Shown: positions 1 to 16,574, counted from the first letter of the stretch. The stretch is 64,000 nucleotides of DNA from Clostridium magnum DSM 2767 (GCF_001623875.1 NZ_LWAE01000002.1:1-64000); one strand, 5' to 3'. Translations and numbers: made by a program. Notes: generated by a model from the letters alone, not told the origin.

Positions 1-544
1 AAAAAAGAATTGGGAGAATTAGTGAAAGGTGCTAGGAAGATAAAGTCTGAAAAGATAGGTAAACTATATACTCAGAAAATGTTAGCAAGTGACTTAAATA
101 AATCACAAAGCTATATTGGGGATATAGAGTCCGGCAGAACATATCCTAGTTTTGTACTTTTAACTCAAATTGCTGATGCATGTGGAGTTTCAATAAGTTT
201 CTTCCAAGATGAAAATTTAAAATATAAATATAGAAAAATTTATTAAATCCAGATTGAATAAGGAAAAGGATGAAGATGTATCCCATATAGTGGACCACAT
301 GAAAAGTGATCCTGAGTTAGATATGGATTATATTCATGATTACTTAAAAAATAATTCAGAGGGTAGGAGTAATTTTCAAGGTAATTTATTTAAGACTCCA
401 GAAGAAGTAAGTTTTTTGAATCAACCTGTAATAGCAAGCTTTTTAGGAGTGAATATAACTAAACTTAGTGATAAGGATATGTCTGAGTTTATAGATGATT
501 GTCTAAAACAAATAAAGCTTATTAGCTACAAATATAGAAAATAG
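1..544 (+). pseudogene. XRE-type helix-turn-helix repressor, frameshifted, 5' end outside window
   Basis: The frame is open from base 1 and encodes a helix-turn-helix domain (QKMLASDLNKSQSYIGDIES, then a second helix around LLTQIADACGV), as in phage and ICE repressors. It stops at 244-246. A one-base shift in the A/T-rich tract near 235-245 restores a frame that runs to 544 without a credible start or ribosome binding site of its own. I therefore read both pieces as one repressor broken by a single frameshift. It sits just upstream of an integrase, the usual place for the control gene of an integrated element. A sequencing error or two separate short genes are alternatives. Confidence 0.6.
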
Positions 545-613
545 TAGTTTTTCTAAAGTTAAAAATCAGTTAATTATAACTGTTTTTATAAAATCATAAA
601 GGAGAGGTTTCTC

Positions 614-1795
614 ATGACAGGAGGAGTAAGAAAAAGGGGCAGTGTCTGGTATTATTATTTTGAAGTTGGAGCAATTGGCGGTAAGAGAAAGAGAATAGAA
701 AGGAGGGGAGGAAAAACAAAAAAGGAAGCACAAACAGCTCTAGCAGAAGCTATTGTTAAATTCAATACGGGGTATGTAGAACCTAAGAAAGAAACCGTAG
801 GGGATTACTTAAATAATTGGCTAGAAAATCATATCAAGGAGAATAGAAAAATAAGTACCTACCACCGTTATCGTGAATTTATAAGAAATAATATCAATCC
901 TAATATCGGAAACATAATGTTAAAAGATATAAAGCCTATTCATATTGAAAATATGATTTTAACTGCAAAAAGAAAAAAACTCAGCGGTACTACATTACAG
1001 TCCTTATACGGAGTAATTAATTCTGCTTTTAATAAAGCGGTAAAACTGCAGGTAATTAATAATAACCCTTGTAAATACATAGATAGACCTAAAAGAGATA
1101 AGTTTGTTGCAAGTGTTTTAACTGTTGAGGAATTTAACACTATAATAGACTCCTTAGACGAAACTATTTACTATGACTATGCATTTAAATTAGGTCTAAA
1201 TATTGTAATAGAACTTGGCTTAAGACGTGGAGAACTTGGAGGTCTAGAGTGGGAGAACGTAGATTTTAACAATCACTGCATTAACATAAAGAATAATTTA
1301 ACTTATTCTAATGGAAGAGTAATGATAGGAACCACTAAAACAGATGAAAGTGAAAGAACCTTATATATTTCGGATAATCTAATTAGGATATTAAAAGAAC
1401 ATAAAAAGATTCAAAACAAAAACAAGGTCAAATATGGACCAGACTATATTGATAATGTGTTTAACGGTAAAAAGTTTGATTTTATCATGACATGGGAAAA
1501 TGGTCACTATGTTCATCCAAATTATTATACTTCAAAATTTAGAAAGATACTAAATAGTATGGAATTTGAAAAGAGTATAAGATTTCATGACTTGAGGCAC
1601 ACAAATGCAAGTCTTTTATTAGAACAGGGAGTAGATTTTAAAGTTATTCAGACACGATTAGGACACTCTGATATAAACACAACTCTTAACATTTACTCCC
1701 ACATAAATTTAAAAATGCAGCAGAATGCTACTGAGAAATTAGCTGCTGTTTTGAGCGGTGGCAAACCGGTGGCAAAAAATAAAAATAGCCACTGA
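614..1795 (+). CDS. Tyrosine recombinase / site-specific integrase
   Basis: The 393-residue protein has the layout of Tn916/phage-type integrases: an N-terminal arm-binding segment (residues 1-50, RKRGSVWYYYFEVG), a SAM-like core-binding domain (about 60-160) and a C-terminal catalytic domain. Catalytic residues are visible: the first Arg in LGLRRGELGGL, Lys in TTKTDESERT, HDLRHTNASLL (H-x-x-R), LGHSDINTTLNIYSH (second His and the Tyr nucleophile). A strong AAAGGAGAGG site precedes the ATG. The gene ends about 20 bp from the 3' end of rnpB on the opposite strand. An integrase at the very tip of an element, facing a structural RNA gene, suggests that the rnpB 3' end is its attachment site; the element body would lie to the left of the window. 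Confidence 0.9.
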   Translation: MTGGVRKRGSVWYYYFEVGAIGGKRKRIERRGGKTKKEAQTALAEAIVKFNTGYVEPKKETVGDYLNNWLENHIKENRKISTYHRYREFIRNNINPNIGNIMLKDIKPIHIENMILTAKRKKLSGTTLQSLYGVINSAFNKAVKLQVINNNPCKYIDRPKRDKFVASVLTVEEFNTIIDSLDETIYYDYAFKLGLNIVIELGLRRGELGGLEWENVDFNNHCINIKNNLTYSNGRVMIGTTKTDESERTLYISDNLIRILKEHKKIQNKNKVKYGPDYIDNVFNGKKFDFIMTWENGHYVHPNYYTSKFRKILNSMEFEKSIRFHDLRHTNASLLLEQGVDFKVIQTRLGHSDINTTLNIYSHINLKMQQNATEKLAAVLSGGKPVAKNKNSH

Positions 1796-1830
1796 AAAGT
1801 CAGTGGATATCTCATGCGACTAAGTCTATA
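1788..1830. other. Probable attachment-site junction of the integrated element
   Basis: The integrase stop codon is followed by a short hairpin (CCACTG / CAGTGG) and then by the last bases of rnpB. Structural RNA gene ends are common targets of tyrosine integrases. The second att copy would be outside the window, so this is inference from position only. Confidence 0.35.
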
Positions 1831-2152
1831 AGCCGAGTTTTGTATTTGACAATCATCTATCTAGGCCTACTGTTACCAGTAGGCTCAAGCGACACTAACG
1901 GGAAGTGGAACGGGCCGCCCCTTGATACTTCCCAATCTTGCTCCAGGTGGGGTTTACATAGCCGCAAAGTCGCCAATGCGCTGGTGAGCTCTTACCTCGC
2001 CTTTCCACCCTTACCGAAACTAGCCGGCGGTATATCTCTGTTGCACTTTCCTTCAGGTTACCCTGACTGGGTATTACCCAGCACCCTGCCCTATGGAGCT
2101 CGGACTTTCCTCTCCTGTGTTTCCACAGCAGCGATTGTCTGGCTTACTCGCG
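1816..2152 (-). ncRNA. rnpB: RNase P RNA (bacterial type A)
   Basis: Read on the minus strand, the sequence carries the conserved RNase P RNA core: GAGGAAAGTCCGAGCTCCAT followed by AGGGCAGGGTGC near the 5' side, GTGCAACAGAGA, GGTAAGGGTG and GGTAAGAGC in the middle, and AAACTCGGCTTATAG at the 3' end. The 5' AAGCC pairs with the 3' GGCTT to form helix P1. The molecule processes the 5' leaders of tRNA precursors. The 5' end is placed about 7 nt after a visible -10 box; the 3' end is approximate. An open frame of 124 codons on the plus strand here is only a shadow. Confidence 0.93.
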
Positions 2153-2158
2153 AATATT

Positions 2159-2187
2159 ATAATACCACGTCTTATATCGAATTACAA
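2159..2187 (-). promoter_or_regulatory. Sigma-A promoter of rnpB
   Basis: On the minus strand TTGTAA (2187-2182), a 17-nt spacer and TATTAT (2164-2159) stand directly upstream of the RNase P RNA 5' end. Confidence 0.6.
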
Positions 2188-2243
2188 ACAGTATTTAATT
2201 CTAGGCATACATGATTATGGTATTATTTCTATTTCACATTTAT

Positions 2244-2371
2244 CCGATGACTACCCGCTCTAGTACTCCCATCTTCTTCAAAGTGTACGTTGCGAGCGGC
2301 TACATCCCTGGATTCGTTCAACTAAGAATCAGGTGGAGTTGGAACTCCATCTGATTCAAGTTTCACTTCAT
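2244..2371 (+). mobile_element. IS200/IS605-like non-autonomous element, copy 1 (128 bp)
   Basis: This copy follows TTTAT, starts CCGATGACTACCCGCTCTA, and ends with a GGATTCGTTCAACTAAGAAT segment, an imperfect hairpin (CAGGTGGAG / CTCCATCTG), TTCAAG and a terminal CACTTCAT. The same layout recurs at 42647-42844 (plus) and at 50338-50467 and 51176-51244 (minus). No transposase is encoded. A subterminal hairpin plus insertion 3' of a fixed pentamer without target duplication is typical of IS200/IS605 elements and their mini-derivatives. It lies about 60 bp upstream of the rnpB promoter. Confidence 0.7.
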
Positions 2372-2549
2372 AAAAAGTAATAGGAGGCTGGGTTCTGTGG
2401 AGAAAGATTGGTATGGTATTAATAGTAGAGAAACATTATGATATGCTAATATACAAGGAAGGTTAGAGATTTTTGCAATTGACCTATGTGGAGGTTGTAA
2501 GACATTTTTATTAAAATATTAATTATTATTAAATTAAGAAGGTGGATTT

Positions 2550-2900
2550 TATGTTATTGATCGATGGAATTACCGGGTTTTCAAATGATAAAGTGATATC
2601 TACAGCAGTAAATAAATATGAATTTAAAAAAATTTGCTTTCAAATCAGCAATATTTCTAAAGTTTAAGATCGAAGATTTGACTTTAAACTAGATGGAAAG
2701 AGTTTTTATTTTGCTAAAATTAAATTCAGTAGTGATACTATATTTATTTTGATTAATGCCTACTATCCTATTATTGCTTTTGCTTCACAAATTAATCTAT
2801 TTAATAACTGGGATTAATTAAAGGCTTTAGGGGTAGTGATTACTACTGAGCCAATGAAAACTAAGTCAGGTGTACCACTATATGAATTATTGAGTATGTA
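2550..2900 (+). pseudogene. Degraded ORF of unknown family upstream of rrnA
   Basis: A good ribosome binding site (AGAAGGTGG) precedes an ATG at 2550. The frame breaks after 12 codons at a T-run, continues in another frame (SNDKVISTAVNKYEFKKICF), meets a stop at about 2665, and resumes as KLDGKSFYFAKIKFSSDTIF and further. The pieces look like one former gene of about 110 residues with at least one frameshift and several stops. I do not recognise the family. Its 3' tail (from about 2826) is also present, even more decayed, upstream of the second rRNA operon from about 10699. Confidence 0.4.
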
Positions 2901-3086
2901 GAAGAATAACAGAGCATTAATAGTATATTCTATTATAAAGAGTGATACTATTAGTTTATCATATACACACACATGATAAGATACTACTTGTCGCTTTGAG
3001 AGGCGGTAAAGACGAACAGAGATAGCTGTTCAGTCAGTTGCACTCAGCGATTAAGTACGTTAGTTAAGTTGGTAACAAATTACTGA

Positions 3087-3115
3087 TTGACGAATTGATA
3101 CAAGAATGATAAGAT
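3087..3115 (+). promoter_or_regulatory. rrnA promoter P1
   Basis: TTGACG (3087-3092), exactly 17 nt, TAAGAT (3110-3115). It is the first of three evenly spaced promoters (period 87-88 bp), each followed by a GTAAATCC or ATAAATCC segment. Confidence 0.7.
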
Positions 3116-3173
3116 GTAAATCCGGCCGCAATTACCGATTAGGTACATCAGTTAACTGGTAACAAATTACTAG

Positions 3174-3202
3174 TTGACGGGCTGAGGTAAGCGTGGTAAG
3201 AT
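3174..3202 (+). promoter_or_regulatory. rrnA promoter P2
   Basis: TTGACG (3174-3179), 17 nt, TAAGAT (3197-3202), inside the second copy of the 87-88 bp unit. Confidence 0.7.
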
Positions 3203-3261
3203 ATAAATCCATCGCAAATCAGCGATAACTTAGTGAGAATAAACTGGTAGTAAATTACTAG

Positions 3262-3290
3262 TTGACAAACTAATATGAAGATGATAGGAT
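3262..3290 (+). promoter_or_regulatory. rrnA promoter P3
   Basis: TTGACA (3262-3267), 17 nt, TAGGAT (3285-3290). It corresponds in sequence and position to the single promoter of the second operon (10962-10990). Confidence 0.7.
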
Positions 3291-3328
3291 ATAAATCCAG
3301 TCGTAAATAAGCGACATGATCCTTGAAA

Positions 3329-3348
3329 ATTAAACAGAGGTTAAAAGT
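3329..3348 (+). other. 5' arm of the pre-16S processing stem (rrnA)
   Basis: ATTAAACAGAGGTTAAAAGT pairs with the segment at 4987-5008 downstream of 16S, giving the long helix expected for RNase III cutting. The second operon has the same pair. Confidence 0.6.
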
Positions 3349-3441
3349 CAAAATGACTTTTATTAAATAAACTAAACCAGCAATTCTTTAACTACTATAA
3401 TATAGTAGTGAGTAAAAACAGTAATGAGCATTCAAACTTTT

Positions 3442-4959
<1,518 letters not shown>

Positions 4960-5070
4960 ATACAGACAGGTAATGCTGTCTGAAAGACTGGTTTAGCCTC
5001 TGTTTAATCTTGAGGGATTATTTACTAGTTGATTTTAACTAATCAATGTAGTATGATGTATCTCCAATTG

Positions 5071-5091
5071 TTCTTTGAAAATTGCACAGTG
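5071..5091 (+). other. boxA-like motif and 5' arm of the pre-23S processing stem (rrnA)
   Basis: TTCTTTGAAAATTGCACAGTG pairs with 8477-8497 downstream of 23S. With the preceding TG it also matches the boxA antitermination core (TGTTCTTTGAAAA) known from Gram-positive rrn spacers. Present at 12733 in the second operon too. Confidence 0.6.
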
Positions 5092-5200
5092 AAGAAACGT
5101 TAAACAACGCAATTGTTTAACAAAATAAAAGTAAAGCTAAAGGTAAATTACTTATACGAAAGTATATTTAACACCTTTGTAGATTTTATTGAACTAAAAC

Positions 5201-5455
5201 CAGAAAATTGATAGAAGCGAGCAGTTCAAGGAAGGACACGAGTGAAGAGCGGAGTTTACTTATGGTAAATGAGTATCTGAACGAGAGGCCTGACGCAGAA
5301 ATGTGTTGTAAATATTGATTTTAAGGTGAAAGTAGAAAATTGATAGTAACGAGCAATTCGAGGAGAGGCTTGAATGAGGAGCAGAGTTTACTGACTGGTA
5401 AATGAGCACCGCAATGAAAGACTTGACGAAGAAGTGCGAAGTTAATAGCAATTTT
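5201..5455 (+). repeat. Two tandem imperfect ~130-nt structured repeats in the rrnA 16S-23S spacer
   Basis: Copy a starts at 5201 (CAGAAAATTGATAGAAGCGA) and copy b at 5332 (GTAGAAAATTGATAGTAACG). Each contains GAGCA(G/A)TTC, a GAGTGA/GAATGA element, a GTTTACT...GGTAAAT hairpin and a CCTGACG or CTTGACG block. The spacer of the second operon lacks both copies. I do not recognise a named RNA family with confidence. Confidence 0.55.
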
Positions 5456-5462
5456 CGGTATA

Positions 5463-8364
<2,902 letters not shown>

Positions 8365-8622
8365 AAAAAATAGTTAACAGTGTAGAGTTGAGAATTAAGA
8401 GTTAATGATGATTTTCACTAGCGTGAAAATCTAAAATTTAAATTAATTAAGCTCCACATAAAAAAGCTATACTTATCACTGTGCAATTTTCAGAGAATAA
8501 TATTCTCATAAGAGTTAATAATTTATTGTGTATAAAGTTATTAGTTAGTATAATTATCGTTTTTTCGACGATAGGAGAAAAAATAACCATAACTATTAAT
8601 TCTTAACTCTCAACTAAATAAA

Positions 8623-8738
8623 TCTGGTGATTATGACGTAAAGGTAACACCCGTTCCCATTCCGAACACGAAGGTTAAGCTTTACAGTGCTGATGGTACT
8701 GCACGGGAGACTGTGTGGAAGAGTAGGTCGTCGCCAGG
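8623..8738 (+). rRNA. rrf: 5S ribosomal RNA, copy 1
   Basis: A 116-nt sequence with terminal complementarity (TCTGGTGA / TCGCCAGG), the CCCGTTCCCATTCCGAACAC loop and GGTACTGCACGGGAGACTGT. Identical to copy 2 at 16039-16154. No tRNA follows it in this operon. Confidence 0.94.
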
Positions 8739-8753
8739 TAATTAGCAGAAGAG

Positions 8754-8784
8754 CACTAGGTATAATATCTAGTGTTTTTTTATT
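8754..8784 (+). terminator. Rho-independent terminator after 5S copy 1
   Basis: CACTAG (8754-8759) pairs with CTAGTG (8769-8774) and a T-run follows. Confidence 0.6.
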
Positions 8785-8796
8785 TGTTCAAATAAA

Positions 8797-8890
8797 TAGG
8801 TAACATACCCATTCCCAACAGGTCGGTTAAGCTTTACAGTGCTGATGGTACTGCACGGGAGACTGTGTGGAAGAGTAAGTCGTCGACAGG
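8797..8890 (+). pseudogene. Degenerate, 5'-truncated 5S rRNA copy
   Basis: From TTAAGCTTTACAGTGCTGAT onward this matches 5S copy 1 almost perfectly through GAAGAGTAAGTCGTCGACAGG. The 5' part is diverged (CATACCCATTCCCAACAGGT) and the first bases are missing, so the closing helix cannot form. It lies beyond the terminator of the operon and is followed by its own hairpin. Confidence 0.75.
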
Positions 8891-8896
8891 TAATTG

Positions 8897-8937
8897 AAAA
8901 TCGCTAAGTTACTTAGCGATTTTTGTTTTTTGTATTT
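8897..8937 (+). terminator. Rho-independent terminator after the degenerate 5S
   Basis: AAAATCGCTAAGT pairs with ACTTAGCGATTTTT, followed by a T-rich tail. Confidence 0.75.
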
Positions 8938-9065
8938 CATTAAAAGGCTTATATTTTACTTATTCCTTTAGGAATAGAACAACGTAACTATTATAAACAC
9001 AAGAGGATATTTTTTATAGGATTAGGAAAACTAATTTTATAAAAGAATTAGAGGGAGGTGATAGC

Positions 9066-9422
9066 GTGAAACATATCACAGCTTTACTTATAAAATTTGT
9101 TATGACAGCAATTGTTTTAGAGATTGTTCTTTATATGTTAACTGAATTAAGGTTTACCTCTATACTATACATAGCTGCTGCTGTTACGATACTTGCATAT
9201 ATTATAGGTGACCTATTAATACTCCGTGCAACTAATAATACCGTGGCTACTATTGCGGATGTTGGATTGGCACTAGCCACCATATATATGTTCAATTTTC
9301 TATGGAATGCTACAACAATATCTTTTACAAATGCGCTAATATGCGCTGTTGTTATAGGTGTAGGAGAATTGTTCTTCCATAAATACGTATCTAATAATGT
9401 TTTAGAGAAAAGTAAAGAATAA
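9066..9422 (+). CDS. YndM-family (DUF2512) small membrane protein
   Basis: The 118-residue protein consists of four predicted membrane helices (about 5-27, 32-50, 57-75 and 80-105) with short charged loops and ends in a basic tail (HKYVSNNVLEKSKE). Length and pattern match DUF2512 proteins, a Bacillus/Clostridium family of unknown function. A GGGAGGTG site precedes the start (GTGATAGCGTG region; GTG at 9066). It stands alone between the degenerate 5S and the spore-coat genes. Family assignment is by pattern recognition and no function follows from it. Confidence 0.7.
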   Translation: MKHITALLIKFVMTAIVLEIVLYMLTELRFTSILYIAAAVTILAYIIGDLLILRATNNTVATIADVGLALATIYMFNFLWNATTISFTNALICAVVIGVGELFFHKYVSNNVLEKSKE

Positions 9423-9866
9423 TAGATTAAAAAGGTGATATCAAAGAAAGGCTTATAAGATTTACTTAAAAGCCTCTCTCGCTTTAATATAAGAACATAA
9501 AGTTATTAATTTAAACTGGTCCACAAAAAAGGTACTTACTCATAAAAACATCTTATTATAGAGTAAATCAAATAAGTTATGTATATTAGACACTTCTAAG
9601 CTGATTCCAAATTACTCTCTTTTTTAGGATTGATGAAAAATACAAATACAATATTATTACTTTAGGTCTGTTTTTTCACTTGAAAAAGTTATAGAAGTAA
9701 TGTGAACTAAAGTAATCCCTAGTAGGAAATTGAGTCATAATATAACTTGTAGTATGCTTATTAAAGTTAATCTAATTCATTTTAAGTATTGTATTTGTAT
9801 TAAAAAACATTATACATTTAAATAGGCCATTTAATTTATAATGCTAAATCATTATTAAAAATAAAA
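9423..9866. other. Non-coding gap
   Basis: AT-rich sequence between convergent genes. I see a weak hairpin (AGGCTT / AAGCCT near 9449-9474) but no T-run, no open frame of interest and no recognisable RNA. Confidence 0.5.
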
Positions 9867-10166
9867 TTATTTTCCTAAACTCAGTGCCATATCTGTTGCT
9901 TTCATATCAACCTTAAACTGCTCTTGCGGATTGTAAGCATGATAATATCCATTATCCATCATATAGTTTGTTATTCTTTCATGCATACTTATAGCATCAT
10001 TTAATTGTCTTGTTAAAGTATTTCTAACTTCTGGAGAAGCTGTTTCAGAAAGTGCTGCTGCATAATTTTTTATGCCGGATTTTGCTGCAATTAAAAAATC
10101 AGTAGCGATAACTTGGTCATTCATTTTATCCATTCCAGTGATTCCTTCTAATATAGCATTCATCAT
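9867..10166 (-). CDS. CotF-family spore coat protein
   Basis: The 99-residue protein is all-helical, with a Coat F type segment: DFLIAAKSGIKNYAAALSE, then the REIT-like RNTLTRQLNDAISMHERITN and a Tyr/Met-rich end (NYMMDNGYYHAYNPQEQFK). CotF relatives with MMDNGYYHAYNPQEQ endings are common in spore-forming clostridia and are thought to be coat or cortex-associated. An AAGGAAGGCG site precedes the ATG pair. The companion coat gene lies 27 bp upstream on the same strand, so the two are probably co-transcribed in the mother cell. Confidence 0.8.
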   Translation of the reverse strand: MMNAILEGITGMDKMNDQVIATDFLIAAKSGIKNYAAALSETASPEVRNTLTRQLNDAISMHERITNYMMDNGYYHAYNPQEQFKVDMKATDMALSLGK

Positions 10167-10193
10167 TACGCCTTCCTTCTTAAATTTGATATG

Positions 10194-10412
10194 TTACATT
10201 GTGCTACCTGCCATACTTGATTGCTCCATGAGACTTCTTAATTCTTTAATATGACTTTGAGTTGTAGTAATGTCCTGTTGTAGAATTGACTTCAATCTTT
10301 CATCAGAGACTAATGCTGACATTGTAGTTGATTTTGTTAAGCATACATTTTTAAATGTTAATAATTCGTGAAGTTCAAAAGATTCATGTGGGGCAATTCC
10401 TTGTTGTGCCAA
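10194..10412 (-). CDS. Small spore coat-like protein, partner of the CotF gene
   Basis: I choose the TTG start at 10412 because a GGAGGTGAT site lies 5-8 nt before it; the longer frame to 10451 begins inside the leader. The product has 72 residues: AQQGIAPHESFELHELLTFK, a helix with NVCLTKSTTMSALVSDERLK, then ILQQDITTTQSHIKELRSL. This matches the short CotF-like proteins normally paired with a full CotF homologue. It lies directly upstream of that gene. Function in the spore coat is inferred from family and context. Confidence 0.7.
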   Translation of the reverse strand: MAQQGIAPHESFELHELLTFKNVCLTKSTTMSALVSDERLKSILQQDITTTQSHIKELRSLMEQSSMAGSTM

Positions 10413-10589
10413 AATATCACCTCCTTTTAGATACAAATATATTGTTCTCAAAAAGAAATAAAAAATACCATGTTAAAAATATTAGAATTTTAGGATAATA
10501 CTCTCATAGATAAAGAAGGTATAAAGAAAAGTTAACTTGGCTATAATTATACAAGAGTACACACTCATTCCCCCAAATAAAATATGAAA

Positions 10590-10640
10590 AGGATACGGAG
10601 GTCATTATAAACTTACTATCGTATTCTTTTTTTATTTTGC
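10590..10640 (+). terminator. Possible terminator before rrnB
   Basis: GGATACG pairs with CGTATTC and is followed by a run of seven T and a T-rich tail; the loop is long. Confidence 0.4.
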
Positions 10641-10698
10641 GAAGATATTCTAGAGTATTTAATATTAAAAATCTACTTGTTGAGTTAGATAAGGAAAA

Positions 10699-11139
10699 AC
10701 TTAGGAGGTAGTAATTACTACTGAGACACTGAAAACTAAGTCAGGCGTGTCGTTATGTGAATTGTTGAGTATATATAAGAATAATAGAGTATTAATAGTA
10801 TATTCCATTATAAGGAGGGACAATGTTGATTTATCACATCCACATACATGATAAGATACTACTTGTCGCTTCGAGAGGCGGCAAAGACGAGTAGAAATAG
10901 CTGCTCGATCAGTTGCACTCAGCGATAACTTAGTAGAAACAAACTGGTGATAAGTTACCGGTTGACAAGCTAAGATAAAGATGATAAGATATAAATCCAG
11001 TCGCAAATAAGCGACATGATCCTTGAAAATTAAACAGAGGTTAAAAGTCAAATGACTTTTATTAAATAAACTAAACCAGCAATTCTTTAACTACTATATA
11101 TTAGTAGTGAGTAAAACAGTAATGAGCATTCAAACTTTT
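10699..11139 (+). repeat. rRNA operon upstream region, second copy
   Basis: Matches 2826-3441 but has only one copy of the 87-88 bp promoter unit. The 5' boundary of similarity falls inside the decayed ORF tail described upstream of rrnA. Confidence 0.65.
10962..10990 (+). promoter_or_regulatory. rrnB promoter
   Basis: TTGACA (10962-10967), 17 nt, TAAGAT (10985-10990). It is the only promoter of this strength before the second operon. Confidence 0.75.
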
Positions 11140-12657
<1,518 letters not shown>

Positions 12658-12878
12658 ATACAGACAGGTAATGCTGTCTGAAAGACTGGTTTAGCCTCTG
12701 TTTAATTTTGAAGGATTAAAACCTTCAAATTGTTCTTTGAAAATTGCACAGTGAATTAGTTAAACAACGCAATTGTTTAACATAAAAAAGTAAAGCTAAA
12801 GGTAAAACTACTTATATAATAATAAGTAATAAACTTTTGTAACTTTAATCAAACTCATAGAAATATGAGCAATAAATT

Positions 12879-15780
<2,902 letters not shown>

Positions 15781-16038
15781 AAAAAATAGTTAACAGTGTA
15801 GAGTTGAGAATTAAGAGTTAATGATGATTTTCACTAGCGTGAAAATCTAAAATTTAAATTAATTAAGCTCCACATAAAAAAGCTATACTTATCACTGTGC
15901 AATTTTCAGAGAATAATATTCTCATAAGAGTTAATAATTTATTGTGTATAAAGTTATTAGTTAGTATAATTATCGTTTTTTCGACGATAGGAGAAAAAAT
16001 AACCATAACTATTAATTCTTAACTCTCAACTAAATAAA

Positions 16039-16154
16039 TCTGGTGATTATGACGTAAAGGTAACACCCGTTCCCATTCCGAACACGAAGGTTAAGCTTTA
16101 CAGTGCTGATGGTACTGCACGGGAGACTGTGTGGAAGAGTAGGTCGTCGCCAGG
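16039..16154 (+). rRNA. rrf: 5S ribosomal RNA, copy 2
   Basis: Identical to copy 1, as is the 258-bp 23S-5S spacer before it. tRNA-Glu follows after 7 nt. Confidence 0.94.
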
Positions 16155-16161
16155 TCTATAT

Positions 16162-16236
16162 GGCCCATTGGTCAAGCGGTCAAGACACCACCCTTTCACG
16201 GTGGTAACAGGAGTTCGATTCTCCTATGGGTCACCA
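16162..16236 (+). tRNA. tRNA-Glu (anticodon TTC)
   Basis: A 75-nt cloverleaf: acceptor GGCCCAT / ATGGGTC with discriminator A and encoded CCA, D-arm, anticodon loop CTTTCAC with TTC at 16195-16197, T-arm with GTTCGATTC. It is the last gene of the second rRNA operon and is followed by a terminator. Confidence 0.96.
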
Positions 16237-16238
16237 TA

Positions 16239-16276
16239 AAAACCTCGTAAGCATTATATGTTTACGAGGTTTTTTT
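16239..16276 (+). terminator. Rho-independent terminator of rrnB
   Basis: AACCTCGTAA pairs with TTTACGAGGTT and is followed by seven T. Confidence 0.85.
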
Positions 16277-16372
16277 ACAATATAAGAATACTACGAACTA
16301 TTTTATTTTAGTGAGTTTTCCGTCTTTGAATGACTCATGATACTCCAATTAATATAGATGCTTTTAAATACT

Positions 16373-16555
16373 TTATTTTTCAGATATTAGTTTTCCGCCT
16401 ACACCAATGTTTTCTTTTTCATTTTCTTTTAATAAAACTACAAAGGCTTGTTCTGGTGCATTCATAATTTTAGCAGCAGCAGCTGTTAACTCTTTTACTA
16501 ATTGGCTCTTTTGTTCTTTACTTAATTTTGATCCTTCTAATGTTATTACTGGCAT
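16373..16555 (-). CDS. 4-oxalocrotonate tautomerase family protein (DmpI type)
   Basis: The 60-residue protein starts MPVITLEGSKLSKEQKSQLV, so after removal of Met the N-terminal Pro is the catalytic base of this superfamily. The beta-alpha-beta pattern, the helix KELTAAAAKIMNAPEQAF and the length match DmpI-like hexameric tautomerases. A GGAGAG site precedes the ATG. It follows the decayed flavin reductase by 19 bp on the same strand, so the two once formed an operon, divergent from the HxlR regulator. The natural substrate cannot be read from the sequence. Confidence 0.85.
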   Translation of the reverse strand: MPVITLEGSKLSKEQKSQLVKELTAAAAKIMNAPEQAFVVLLKENEKENIGVGGKLISEK

Positions 16556-16574
16556 AATATTCTCTCCTTTAAAT

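Larger units (their letters stand above)
2826..3441 (+). repeat. rRNA operon upstream region, duplicated before both rrn operons
   Basis: The stretch from about 2826 to the 16S start matches 10699-11139 before the second operon, including the ATGATAAGATACTACTTGTC segment and the GCGACATGATCCTTGAAAAT leader. The copy here is about 175 bp longer because the promoter unit is repeated three times. Confidence 0.7.

Noticed and set aside
1840-2214. Open frame of 124 codons on the plus strand
   Set aside because: It lies antisense within RNase P RNA, and the composition follows the RNA helices rather than a protein.
3061-3300. CRISPR-like repeat array
   Set aside because: There are only three imperfect 87-88 bp units, each a promoter, without short repeats and unique spacers. 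I found no CRISPR array or cas gene anywhere in the window.
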